A stretch of DNA of 64,000 bases, from positions 308,241 through 372,240 of the forward strand of contig JAMXBD010001440.1 of assembly GCA_024138025.1 (NCBI GenBank), read 5' to 3'. This DNA comes from Combretum micranthum. Lineage: Eukaryota; Streptophyta; Magnoliopsida; Myrtales; Combretaceae. The notes beneath the pieces are model-generated. The model had not been told where the DNA came from. It was given only the letters and a program-made list of their open reading frames with translations, and did not search any database. The translations under genes and the position numbers were made by a program. Positions 23,201-35,389 of this stretch are shown here, one piece after another (position 1 is the stretch's first letter; each line of letters opens with the position of its first letter).

Positions 23201-25227
23201 ATAGATATAGTAAAGCTTCAAATTTTGATGCATTAAACAAGTTTTCTCATAAGAATATGCAAAAAGAAAATTTCCAAAATTCGGATTTTTGTGAAAAGCT
23301 TGTTTAAAAACATATTTGCAAAGTGTAAAATGCAAATTTTTGTGTAAGAATGAAGTCCTTAGTGGTTATGTATGATTGAGCCCTAATTTTCTAAATATCA
23401 AATGATTTCTACTTAAAGGAATCACTCAAAAACCAATTTTTACCAAATTCGGATTTTGGAATCAACCCCACTTGAAAACATGTTTACAAGTGTAAAATGG
23501 AAATTTTTATAGAAATGAAGGTCATAAGTAGTATATATAATGAAGACTCAATTTTGACAAAAATAATTATATTTTCTTAAGTAACAAATCCAAAACAAAT
23601 GGAAATGATAAAAGTTAGAAAACTAGATTTTTCAGTAAGTTGTCATTATGGTCTTGCAAAATAAAAAGTTATAAAATTTCTTTTAGCAAAATCATCAAGA
23701 TCATGCATGCAATAGGCTCATCTCATGTCATTCATGTTAGGAAATCACTCATATTGCATGTATAGTTAAGTTATACAGTAGGAACATTTCAAACATTTAC
23801 AAAACTATTTTTCGGAAATTGAAATTGTTGCTGCCCTAATCTGATCCGAACTTTTCGAAGCTTCAAAGTTTTCAAAACTTGAAAATAATATTAGAAATAG
23901 ATAGATCTTTCGAAGTAGATAGAAATCGATATATAATTTGCGAGATTCCGAGTTAAAATGACCAAGTTATGGCGTTTTAAGTTGGAATTCCCGCTTAGGA
24001 CGAGAATTACGAATTTGATTTCGTATAAGATCGTTTAGATTAGTTTGAGTTGAAATACTTATTAGAGTATTTCTTCCTTTTTAGGTGATCCGAAATCGAC
24101 GATTCCCTGCCACCGAATTACTATTACTAGAAGACCGGTGATCCAATGGCCGAGTGAGTTTTCTCCTTGTTTTGTTACCTTGATTGTGCTTGTAGTTAGT
24201 TGCATTAGATTATAGGAACAAGATAAAAATCGATATGAATGGGGATGGGATATATGATGAGGCTGTGATGAATGTATGCCAAAGAATACTAAAGCATATC
24301 GAAACCACGATTTGATTGGATAACTGCACCGTTCATATTATTTCTGTTATGTGTATGATATTGGCTGGTCACTCTAAAGAATGTATAAATATTTTGACCT
24401 AAGCAAAAAGTAAATTGATCATGCATCGCATCGGACATATTGCATTTGGTAGCGTGCTACTCCTACGCAGGTCGATCGGTATGGTCCGAGGACTCGTTTG
24501 GATAATGAGACCCGGGATCAGAGCTCATTCATAGGAAACTAAGGCGCATCGGGGATGCATTCCATGTGTGAGCCTAGCCGAGGCGAGTGCTATGAGCCGA
24601 GGGCTTGGGGACTAGCAGCAGTCGTGTAGACTTCAATACCATCCCTAACCCAAGATACAGGGCGTAAATCCGTTCTGTGTGTGGGTTCCGGATACCCATA
24701 CATAATTGCTTGCTCACGTGTTTGTTCATGCATAGCATATGATTGATTAATGCTTGCTTGTTCTGGTACGGAACTAAGGGAATTCTCACTAAGCTAGTGT
24801 AGCTTATACCCCAATAGTTGTTTAAATGAACAGGTTATCTCAAGAATGCAAAGTGGGGACCGAGATGGTTGAAGCCGAGAATGGCTTCGGGATTGGCAAG
24901 AAATGAGAATGTTGAAGTTATCAGCTAGTTTTATGATTTGTCTTGTAATAGTTTATGTAGGGAAGTCTGTGGATGAATGTAATTGAAGTTGAATGATTTG
25001 TATTTTGAAGTATAGTGGTTTGTATCGAAAGTATAGTGGATTTTATTTCCTTTACATTGTTACTCAATTGTATCAACATAAAATGTATCATTCCGATGTG
25101 TCTCCTTTATGTGTTAGATGCCTTGTACATAGTATAGAAGCCTTCGCATGACTGAGGTGGTCATTCTTAGGCTTTAATATTGTGTACGGTGGACTGCCAC
25201 GTTTAAGGTACCCTTTGGGGCATGACA
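20221..25227 (+). mobile_element. Solo LTR 'J' inserted in integrase of element F
   Basis: GTGTG at 20216-20220 and 25228-25232 is a perfect target duplication. The LTR is 5007 bp, from TGTAAGCCCCGG to TTTGGGGCATGACA. Landmarks: donor-like TAG|GTAAAG at 21921, seven degenerate ~165-bp repeats at 22345-23580, conserved 95-nt block about 23890-23995, acceptor-like TTTTTAG at 24084, exon-like 24085-24153, GTGAGTT at 24154, CTCACTAAG at about 24786, and acceptor-like AACAG at 24833. It is the closest relative of LTR K here. The frames at 21780-21962 and 24574-24789 are not genes. Confidence 0.92.
22345..23580 (+). repeat. About seven degenerate ~165-bp tandem repeats in LTR J
   Basis: Each unit starts near AAATTCGGAT (about 22359, 22583, 22747, 22911, 23113, 23279, 23457), then an ATTTAAAAACA-like segment, then CAAAATG, TTTTT, a GAATGAAG-like word and a T-rich end. 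Spacing is 160-225 bp. LTR K has only about three units, which explains most of the length difference between the two. Confidence 0.7.
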
Positions 25228-25875
25228 GTGTGTGGATTACCAAAAACTTCTGCAGGATATGATGCTATTTGGGTCATAATGGATCGATTGACAAAGACAA
25301 CACACTTCCTTCCAATCAACATGATGTACTCCATGGATAAGTTGGCAAGAATATACATAAGGGAAATAGTGCGATTGCATGGAGTGCCCGTGGGAATAGT
25401 TTCCGACCGAGACCTAAGGTTTGTGTCTAAATTTTGGATGAGCTTACAAAGATGTATGGGAATGAAGCTACACTTCAGTACTGCTTATCACCCTCAATCG
25501 AAGAGGACAATACAAACTTTGGAAGAGATGTTACGAGCTTGTGTGATAGAATTTAAAGGAAGTTGGGATGCACATCTACCTTTGGTAGAGTTCGCCTACA
25601 ACAACAGCTACCACTCTACGATCCAGATGCCACCTTATGAAGCATTGTATGGAAGACGGTGTCGATTACCATTGTTCTGGGACGATGTAGAAAAGTTGAG
25701 CATTCGACCTGACTTGGTACAAGATGTGGCCAACAAGGTGCAGATCATCCAACAAAAGATGAAGGAAGCACAAGATAGACAAAAGAGCTGGGTAGATATG
25801 AAGAGACGTATGCATGAGTTTGAAGTTGGAGACCATGTATACTTGAAGGTAAATCCCATCAAGAGTATTCATTGA
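25228..25875 (+). pseudogene. pol: Integrase catalytic core of element F
   Basis: Resumes after LTR J; the reading frame joins exactly across the GTGTG duplication. It shows IWVIMDRLTKTTHFLPI, GIVSDRDLRFVSKFW with the second catalytic Asp, and STAYHPQ. Then four residues usually found after HPQ are absent, and the position of the catalytic Glu of the D-D-35-E triad is Lys (SKRTIQTLEEML). The core would thus be inactive. Later segments AYNNSYHSTIQMPPYEALYG and the end of the core follow, then the basic linker WVDMKRRMHEFEVGDHVYLK. A TGA at 25873-25875 ends the frame. Confidence 0.92.
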
Positions 25876-26268
25876 GTTCGGGCAAAAGGAAAGTGGAGCT
25901 CATGATATATTGGACCTTTTGAAGTGCTCGAGAAAGTAGGAGATCTTGCTTATCGTCTGGCACTCCATCCTAACCTATCTGGAATTCACAATGTGTTCCA
26001 CATATCAGTTTTATGGAAACATGTGTCAGATCCTACCAGGATTGCAGAACTGGAACCAGTTCGGTTGAAGGAAAATCTCACATATGAGGAGCACCTGATT
26101 AAGATCCTAGATCACAAGGTACAGAAGCTTCGGAACAAGGAAATCAAGTATGTGAAGGTTCTATAGAGAAACCACTCACATGAGGAAGCAACCTGGGAGG
26201 CTGAAAGCGACATACGCCAGAAGTATCTGAGTTTGTTTGAAGAATCAGGTATGAACTTCAAGTTTTGA
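25876..26268 (+). pseudogene. pol: Integrase C-terminal GPF/Y module and chromodomain of element F
   Basis: After the stop, a second TGA occurs at about 25903 just before YIGPFEVLEKVGDLAYRLAL, the GPY/F module found at the C-terminus of many Ty3 integrases. IHNVFHISVLWKHV follows. The chromodomain covers about 26075-26230: YEEHLIKILDHKVQKLRNKE, then YVKVL, a TAG (26164-26166) in place of Trp, and RNHSHEEATWEAESDIR. Chromodomains tether integration to marked chromatin, in line with insertion into other heterochromatic elements here. The ORF ends FEESGMNFKF just before the polypurine tract. Confidence 0.9.
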
Positions 26269-26282
26269 GGACAAAAATTTCT

Positions 26283-26297
26283 TTAAGGGGGGTAGGT
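26283..26297 (+). other. Polypurine tract of element F
   Basis: TTAAGGGGGGTAGGT directly before the TGTAAAC start of the 3' LTR; primes plus-strand DNA synthesis. Confidence 0.85.
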
Positions 26298-26914
26298 TGT
26301 AAACTCCCAAAGTTTTGAAATCAAATTAGAGCTTAAACCCTAATTAGAAGTCAACAGGATTTTTAAAATCAACAAAACCCTAGTCTACCATAATCGCATA
26401 AGTCTGGCATTCTTGTTTAAGAAACCCTAAGAGAGTAAGAAAGAGTTTAGTGAGTAGAATAGTTCGTAATTATCTAAGGAAGCTTAAAAAGATCAGTTTA
26501 GTAAAATCGCGACTCGTTTTGAACCCGATCGGACACAGTTCTTGAAAAACGTGTCTCGGGGCTCGAAATAGTAAAAATATTCCGAATATACCGTTAGACT
26601 AGTGAAAATATAAGATTTTCAAAAATATCAATTTCATAATTTCTCGGTAGCTAAAAATATCAAATATCGCATTTATAAGCGTATTTTCTTACTACCGGTA
26701 CTTAAATTGTCATGTCTACTTTACATTACACTATTTACTACTATTCTACACTATTTATCTATCTCTACTTTTTCTTACAACCTACTCTTACAACGCATAC
26801 CTCTATTTCTTACACATTTTCATTTCCAATACAACTTCACATCTTTCATGTCTTACGTTTAATTAATCAAAATACAAAAAAAAAAAAATTTCACTCCCTC
26901 TCTCCTCACAAATA

Positions 26915-26923
26915 GCGCCGGCC
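26915..26923 (+). promoter_or_regulatory. Conserved GCGCCGGCC motif upstream of TATA
   Basis: GC-rich motif containing the palindrome GCCGGC in an AT-rich setting, about 80 bp upstream of the TATA box. Counterparts: 17615-17623 (LTR I, minus), 30016-30023 (G) and 49813-49821 (K, minus); degenerate in A (6415-6423) and D. Confidence 0.5.
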
Positions 26924-26994
26924 ACCCTCCTCTTCTTCCCAATTTATTTTATTTTCAATTTATTTAATTAACATAAATTATCTTCCACATTTTC

Positions 26995-27002
26995 TATAAA
27001 TA
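26995..27002 (+). promoter_or_regulatory. TATA box of LTR B
   Basis: TATAAATA followed by CCCCCTC, same context as in LTR A. Confidence 0.65.
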
Positions 27003-29396
27003 CCCCCTCTTACTTCTACTTCTTTCACACCTTTCTTCTACTAAAGTTACTCTCTCAAATTTCTATAAGAAATCTCTTCCAAGAAGCTTCTCTAGTTTAG
27101 TTCTTTTAGGTAATTTTTCTTCAAGTCTTCTTCATGTTCATCTACTTAGTATGAGCTTAGTGTGTGTTTTCTAAACCATGAAGGTTAAAGAAAGCAACAA
27201 TAGGTTCATATTTTGTTTTTGTTCATCATGTAATTCCTTCATGTTGCTTTTATATCTAATATATCTATATAGCTATATAATCTTTTAGAGCATATAAGCT
27301 CATTTGTTTTGCAATTTATTTACTTTCATATTATTTTTAAGACTAGTCTTTCTAGTCTTAGACTTGTCCTCATCAAGTCAAAACATTTTTTTTTTCTTTT
27401 TGGGACTAGTATTTTTTAGTCTCGGGATACCTTGATGAAGCTAAGGTTCCAATACTTGATTTGTTTCTTTACTAGCTTATTCGTTCAAGTTATTATGTTT
27501 CTTTATGTTTACATAACTTTATGATTCATATTCATGCATGAACATAATGGCTTTGTCTCAACAAAATAAATGGGGAAATGTTTTCTTTTCTAGGAATAAG
27601 AAGTAATTTTCTTAAACAAACTTTTCTAAGAAATCTAGAGGAGCTCATAAACATACATAGAAAAGAACTTTTTGAAATAAACAAAAGTTTTATTAATACT
27701 TCACTTTTTATCAAGTATTAGAAATTCTTTTCATCAAAATGGAATGATCTCAAGAAACAAAGAAATTATTTATCTAAACATAGAGTTGTTATTACTTTCA
27801 AAGGAAAAGTTGGAAACTAAGCTTAGAAAGATTACGGAAATTAAATTTAGGAAAAGAAATACTCATTTGAAATAACTTAAGATATTTTCAAAGCAAAATA
27901 AATATTTCAAAAGTTCTCATGTTTCCAAAATCTTTAAAAGACTTCACTTTTCATAGTTGAGACAACTTCATTAACTTCATACCTCCAATATGAGTCACTT
28001 AACATATATTATACATTTCAAATGTGTTACAAGCTATTATATTAAATGAGCTTTGGATAAAAGAAGGAAAACAAGTTTATAAAAATTCGTTGTGAATCTG
28101 TTCGCCACTTTTTTGGAACCCAAACGACTTAGTTTGATGAAAATAAGTTTAAAATAGATAGATCTTTTCAAATAGGTAGAAAACGGTATATTATATGCGA
28201 AATTCCGAGTTAAAATAAGCAAGCTATTGCCATTTTAAGTTGGAATTTCCTCTTATACGATTTTACCGCGATTTTAAGAAAAGTTTAGGATCTTCAAGAA
28301 TAGAAATTTCGTAAAAGACTCATTTTAGGTATTTCATCTTGTTTAGGTGGGAGGACTCGGGATCAATTTCCCGAAAAATTACTTCGATTAGGATTTACCG
28401 ACATAGAGTGAGTTAATCCTTTACTAAGTTACATTTCATTGTTTGTGCTTGTAAGTAGTAGTACTAGCAATTAGGAAAAAGATAAATGAATAATTGTTGT
28501 GTGACTTGTAATTATGATTGGTTGAATACAAGTTAAGAATATCGAAAGAAGGTTTGATAAATAAATAGTGATTCTTGTATTGGTATGATGAAAATTGTGT
28601 TGATCGCCTTTAAACTTGAACTCAATATTATTTGGTTAAATGTATATTGAAATTAAATCATGCATATCATTATTGTGAGTCACATTTATTTCACTACTAT
28701 TCTTCATGTGGGGAAACGAGGAAATGGTAGTGGTGGCTAGTAGGAGCCGGAAAGTCTACATGGGCTAGTAGGAGCCAGAAAGTCTACAAGGCAAGAAGGA
28801 GCCGGTAAATCTGCAAATATTGATAGTCGTATGGGCCTGTAACCTCCTAACCCTCGACATGGAGGGCGTAAAATCCATGCTACACTTGATTTTCGGTTAA
28901 TCATGTGTATTTTGTTTGTTCATATGATTGGTGCATTCTCATATGCTTGATTAAACACTTGTTTGCTATATGGAAATGTCTTGTAGATGGAATTATCTCA
29001 CTAAGCTAGATTTGCTTATACCCTTATAGCTTTTTGTTACACTATGATTACCTTTGGTTGGCCCCAAGGAGCCCCGTATGCCAGGTACGAGTTTAAGCTA
29101 TTAGGAGTTTTTGGAAGAAGCTATATGTATTTAAGTTTTGAACATAGGCTTCTAGGAAAATCTCTATAGTAGGCTTGTGTTATAGTAGCTATTATTTTGT
29201 TGAAAGACTTCTAAAGCGGGGGATTGCCCCTAAGATGATGTAAGGATATTATTATAAAGATCTTATGTTTATTTATATAAGTTCTTGCTTGCTTTTATTA
29301 TCTACTTAAATGTAATACCCTTGTGAGTCTCCTACTATCTTGCAAGCACGTCTTGCATGTGATATTGAAGCTCCTGCATGACTAAGGTTGTCATTC

Positions 29397-32300
29397 TGTA
29401 AACCCCAAAATTTTTTGAATCGGTTTAGCATAAAACCCTAAACCGGAAGTCAAACGAAACCCTAAAGATTAACAAAACCCTAGTTTACCGTCACCAATTA
29501 TGTCCGGCATTGTCGTTTTCTTTGGCCCTAAAAAACGAAGTTGGGATGATTAGCTAGAATAGTTCGTAATAACCATAGGTTATATAAAGATATCAGTTTT
29601 GTGAATTTTTGGTGTCTTTTGAACTCGATCGGATACTGTTCTCGAAAAACGTGTCCGGATGCCCGAATAGTAAAAATATTCTGAATACACCGTTAGACTC
29701 GTAAAAATATAAGTTTTCCAAAAATATCAGTTTCATATTTTTTGGTAAGTAAAAATAACAGCTATCGCATTTATACACGTATTTTTTTACTACCGATACT
29801 TTATTAGTCATATCTATCTTACATTACACTATTCATTACTATTCTACACTATTCTTTTATCTCTACTTTTCTTACACCTATTCTTACACACTCCATAACC
29901 TATAATCCTTACTTTTTACTTTTCACATAACTTTATTTCACATCTACCTTACATATTACATCTTTTATTTAACAAAAATCAAAAAAATAAAATCTCTCTC
30001 CCCTCTATCTCACATGGCCGGCGTCCCCCTCCCTTCTACACCCCTTAATTTTTTTTATTTTTCTTTTATTTTAATCACACAAAATTCACTCCACATTTTC
30101 CTATAAATACCCCCCTCCTCTTTCACTTCTTTCACACATTCACTACCCATAAATTTCTTACCAAAACTCTCTCAAATTCTCTTCTCAAAACTCTCTCAAA
30201 ATACCATCCTAAAACTCTCTCAAAATAATTCCACAACAACCTCTACCAACAACTAAAACCCATAACCACATAATCATACCAAAGTCTTCTTTAGGTAACT
30301 ACCTTCTTCCATTTTCTTCTTCCTCATGTCATGTAACTTTACATGACCATAGTGTGAGTTTCCAAAGACTATAAGATATAGAAGCTACATTATGTTCATG
30401 TATTGTTCTTGTTCATGAAAATCTATTTATGTTCATGTTATTATTTTTGTTCATATTATTGCTACCATATCTAAATATTATTATCTATATATATATATAT
30501 ATACATATTCTTTAGAGCATATAAGCTCACTTGCAATTTATTTACTTTTTATGCAATGCAATTTATTCACTTTCCTTTGCAATTTATTTATTAATTTCTT
30601 GCAATTTATTTACTTATTCCTTATTATTTTAAGACTAGTCTCTAGTCTTAGACTTGTCCTCATCAAGTCAAAACAAGTTTTTCTTTTTTCTTCTCTTCTT
30701 TCTTTTCTTTCTTTATTTTGGGACTAGTTTACTTCTTAGTCCCGGGAGCCTTGAAAAAGCTAAGACTCCAATACTTGACTTTATTATTTATGTTTTATGT
30801 TATTTTTGCTTACTATTATTCTATAAATCATGTTCATTTAGATTGTTGTCCAAAAATTTCAATTTCTAAAAGTAATTAAACAAAAGAAGATTTGTCACTT
30901 AGAAATAAGTTTATGAAAAGTATAAAATCTATGAGTTAACAAAACTAAAAACTCTTTCCCTTTCAAAATTACAAAAAGAACTTACTATAATTTTAGAAAA
31001 CTTTTACTTTGAAAAAGCTACCTAAAACCTTTATTATTCCACTTTGTTTTTCAAAAAGAAAATACTTGTTGATACAATAATGATTTTTATGAAAAAGATA
31101 GACAAGATGAAAAGCTAAGGAAATTTCAAATAAAGACCTTTACAAACAAATAAGGCAAAGAAAATTGCATAGGAAAAATAAATAGAAAAGTGGTACTAAT
31201 ATAGAAAATGGTATTTTCAAAAGTTACTTGGGAAACATAATAAAACCAACATGAAGTATTTTGGGAAAACAAAAGAAAACAAGATATCCATTCAAGAAGA
31301 TATTGATTTTTGTAAACTATACTTTTCTAACAACTTCAAAACCAATATTGTTTTACTCAAGAAATTTAATCGGACAACAAGGCACTTGAGCATGCTTAAA
31401 TATGAGTTATATAGTTATAAAAAGAGAATTTTTCAACTATATAGATAACTAAGTATTTATCAAACAAATTTTGATTTATTGAACCAAAGTTGTTTTGTGT
31501 TGGAAAATCCGTGGTGAATTTTGTCGCCAGTGTTTCGGAACCTATATGGTTTTGTTTGATGAAAATAATTTTGGAAATGGATAGATCTTTTCGAGTAGGT
31601 AGAAATCGGTATATTATATGCGCGATTCCCGAGTTAAAATGACCAGTTATGGCCATTTTAAGTTGGAACATTCCTTTATACGAACTTTAACGTTCTTTTG
31701 ACATTGTTTTATCAAATTTCAAGAAAATCATCAAGGAATACTCATTGTGGGTATTTTCTTTGGCTAGGTGACCCCGACGAAGGATTCCTTTACCCCGAGG
31801 ATTATTACGATTAAGTGGAGTGTGTGAACATCTCATTCGCATAGGAGAATAGTCGACATGGCATCGTGAGTTTATTTCTATTAAATGCTATACTTGTTGT
31901 GCTTGTAAATTAGTTGCATTAGAATTAGGAAAAGATAAATCGATATGCATTAGAATTAGGAAAAGATAAATCGATATGTATGTAAAATAATTCTTTGAAC
32001 GAATTTTAAGAATATCGGAGCCGAAATTGTTATAAATGTTTATTTTAGTATAACATTTGATTTATATGAAATTCCTTGATCGCCTTAAATTCAAAAATAA
32101 TTTTGCTATGAATTTATAAATAAATGAATTCATGCATACCATGAAGTGAGTCACATTGCATTTGGGTTATTATCCTTGGGTGAGAAGGATAGTAAGCTCA
32201 TGTCGAAAGCAACACTTGGCGGGAGATCCGAAAACGATTACTTGGCGGCTTAAGAGAAATGCTTGGCAGAAGATCCGAAAGCAAGGTCAAATCAAGTAGA

Positions 32301-32945
32301 TTCGGAATGCTTGGCGATGAGTGCTCGCGAGCATAAAACTTTTTAATTAAAACTACTTGTTTTGAGGTTAAGTATCACCAAACCCCGAATGGAGGGCGCA
32401 AATCCATTCAACATATAGTTCCCGGAAAACTATATGCTTGTTTGCTCACGTGTATGTTGTATTACATTTGATTGTTTAAATCAACTTGTTTGAAATTTTG
32501 TTACAATAAGTTATTTATGGAAATAGTTCTCACTAAGCCCATTAGCTTATACCTCAATAGATATCTTTTGCAGTTTCCCTACTTATGGTTAAGGCCATGT
32601 GGACCTTGCGGGCAGGTAATTTCTTTTTAGGTAATAGAAATTTAGATAAAGTATAGTATTAGTGTTGATGTACAAAAACTCATGTAAGAGATTAGTGATC
32701 AAAGGGAAATGTCCCTAAGTTTGTAAAACCACTTATATGAATGAATGATTATTATGAATCATTTTCTTAATGTGTTATTTATATCTTCTTAAACTTCATA
32801 ATTCCATATATGATCCTCTAAATTTGTGAAAGCACGCCTTACACTTGATATAAAAGCTTTTGGGAATGGCTACGGTTGTCATACCTAAGCTTTAATATTG
32901 AGTGTGGCGGACTGTCACGTTTAGGGTACCCATTGGGGCATGACA
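29397..32945 (+). mobile_element. Solo LTR 'G' inserted in the 3' LTR of element F
   Basis: CATTC at 29392-29396 and 32946-32950 is a perfect target duplication; removal restores the LTR A sequence. The LTR is 3549 bp, TGTAAACCCC to TGGGGCATGACA. Landmarks: GGCCGGCG at 30016-30023, TATAAATA at 30102-30109, donor-like AG|GTAACT at 30295, hairpin 30630-30650, second hairpin 30720-30743, conserved 95-nt block about 31575-31675, acceptor-like GGCTAG at 31767, exon-like 31768-31865, GTGAGTT at 31866, and TTTTGCAG at 32573. Frames at 29593-29811, 30654-30869, 31251-31448 and 31396-31671 are not genes. Confidence 0.93.
30102..30109 (+). promoter_or_regulatory. TATA box of LTR G
   Basis: TATAAATA followed by CCCCCCTCC, as in LTRs A and B. 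Confidence 0.65.
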
Positions 32946-35389
32946 CATTCATTAGCTTTAATATTATATGTGGCAGACTGCCACATTCAGGGTACCCTCC
33001 GGGCTTGACAGGTCCCAAAACAGAAGGGGACAGAATAGTTACGAAAATCCCAGCTTTCAATCTACAAATTTTCCTAAACTTTCCTTCATCTAAAAACCTT
33101 TAATCAAATACATGGATATTTGTATAGTTGAAAAATATTTTTGATTATAAATATACTCACATTGTATGCATGATTTTTGTGGTTTTGTCTTATCATTAAT
33201 TTTTCATAAAAAATTTGTCTTTAAGAGTTTAAAAGATAGAAACATTGAAAATTTCCCTTTAAGTTGTTGAAAAGAAACTTAAAAATTCTTGGGTCATTAC
33301 AAGTGAGTATTTCATTTCCTAACTTTTTTAACGATAATTTATTTTTCAAAAACTTGGTTTTTTTAAGATACCTACCAATTTTATTTCTAGTGGTTAAAAA
33401 TTAAGTTCCCAAAATTTTTTCTTAAGTGGTTGATGATGTCTAATGTTTTAAGTTATGTTACATGTATATGTAATCCCCTTAATTTGACACAACTCAATTA
33501 TAATAAATATTATAAAGAAAATGTAGAATCATAAAAGAACTATAATAAAAAATATCAGAAATCACTCCAAATTTTTTGCGACTTAAATTTTAAGTATAAA
33601 AAAAATTAGAATAAAGAATCTTTATCAAATAAGACTTTAAAAATGCAGAATATTAGAAATAAAGTAAATGAAAAATAAAGAAAACTATTTAATATTTAAG
33701 AACCTAAGTTTTAATGGTCGAAAAATATCAATACCTTTAAGTTAAATAATTCTGAGTCTATAAAAATTAAAATTCTAATATAATCTAGTAACTTATAATT
33801 AGAAAAAGGAACAAAGTAACAAATATAGAATAAATCTTAAATTACTAATCTAATAATAACTCTAGAATAAATCTATAAATAGTAATAAATTCATATGTAA
33901 TTTCAAACCCTATAAATTTATAATAAAGCCAAATTAAGGGTAATATAATTATTAATTTATCAAAATACCACCAAACAAAACTCTTAAACAGATAAAATAT
34001 AATTTACGATAGTAGGCATAAAAGCTGAAAAGTAAAAGCCTTAAACTAAAGATTTTATGTACACCATAGTATTCAGAATATTTGATACCAATAACATGTA
34101 AATTTTTATCTAAAAATATTATCGAATCAGTATTTATCATATATGTCATTTAGACCTGCAAAAATTGACTTTTTGCACAAATTCATATTTTTACCCACTC
34201 CTTACACAATTATTGATTATAAATTCATCATCTTCTCTTTATTTTTGTATCTCCATTTATCCTATCTCCCTTACATTATTTTTATTTTTTTTTTCACGTT
34301 TTCCCTTCTCTTCATTTTGGTTCTTCCCTTGCACGTAACCAACGGAGGCAAAACTCTTAAAATAATTGACATATTTGTACCCGTTTAGCTTAAAAACTAC
34401 CCTAAAATTAGATAATTACTTAAAACATTATTATAATATTTTTTTCTTTAATCATTGGCACAAATTTTGTACACATACGGTACAAGTTGGGAGCAAATAC
34501 AGTGCAAGAACTTTAGATTTAAGGTGGAGTTCCTTGAAAAAGTTGCAGCCATAATTCATTTGCAACTTGTCCCCAACTTTCACATTTTAAGTCAACAATT
34601 CAACACCTTAAACCAATCAAAGAAGGATACTCAACAAACTCACTAAATGCAGCTTAACATGCAAATTGGAGAAGCCACCTCTCTCTTTTCCCTTCTATAT
34701 TTATATATATATATATATATCTTCATTATTAGTAAGAAAACAAAGCTATCAACTATAAAAAACAAATACCCCAAATTAGTAGCTAAAACAACAACCAAAC
34801 TACATCATTTTTGTCCAAAATAAACACCAAAACCAGCACCAATTTAAGCACAAAATTGAAGCTCTAGTTAAAGACACTCAAAAGCTTGGAAAGGGAAGGA
34901 AAGGTAAGTTGATTCATTTTAATTTGTTTAAAATGGTTAAACATGGTCATGAACTATGTTTCTATACATTAGGGTTGAAACAAGCTTTGGAAGAAGGATT
35001 AAAATCATCAAACATGTCCAAACAAGGTAAGATGCTTAAAAACCCTAGTTATGCTCTTTAAACTTCATACAACTCAAGATTCTACACATGTTGATAGGTT
35101 TTATGATGTTATGTGTGCATATATAACATGTATAAACACTTAGGAACACATTAGAATAAACTTTGACGTGGAAAAATACCAAAAATTGGATCAAAACTGA
35201 CGAAGAAGACGATAAACGGTCATTCCCAGAAGAGCATGGGTGGAATACGAGGCCGTGTACACCTTGTGTACCTCTTGGCTTCAATTCTGGGTTTGAAACC
35301 TAGAAGAGCACAGCTAGTACATGGTCGTGTATCCGGTCGTGTTCCTCTAGAAAATCCGAAAAAAAAAGGAAATTAAATAATTATAACAA

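Larger units (their letters stand above)
5794..33010 (+). mobile_element. Complete but inactive Ty3/gypsy chromovirus 'F' (Tekay-like)
   Basis: Two LTRs of 3160 and 3159 bp (insertion removed) flank a Met-tRNA primer site, a pre-gag ORF, gag, protease, reverse transcriptase, RNase H, integrase with chromodomain, and a polypurine tract. The order protease-RT-RNase H-integrase defines Ty3/gypsy, and the chromodomain after integrase defines a chromovirus. Four later insertions add about 14.5 kb; without them the element is about 12.7 kb. No target duplication is visible: CACAA lies before it and GGTCC after, and the first LTR begins TTTAAAC where the second begins TGTAAAC. Stops and frameshifts occur in every domain, so it cannot move on its own. 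Confidence 0.9.
26298..33010 (+). mobile_element. 3' LTR of element F ('B'), split by solo LTR G
   Basis: Made of 26298-29396 and 32951-33010, 3159 bp together, against 3160 bp for LTR A. It starts TGTAAACTCCC and ends CCGGGCTTGACA. By eye about 95 percent identical to LTR A over most of its length, so the insertion of F is fairly recent relative to the surrounding elements. GCGCCGGCC is at 26915-26923, TATAAATA at 26995-27002, and the hairpin at 27338-27360. A short tandem duplication (GGCTAGTAGGAGCC units) near 28735-28790 is private to this copy. The second acceptor-like site is mutated (TTACAC). Confidence 0.93.
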
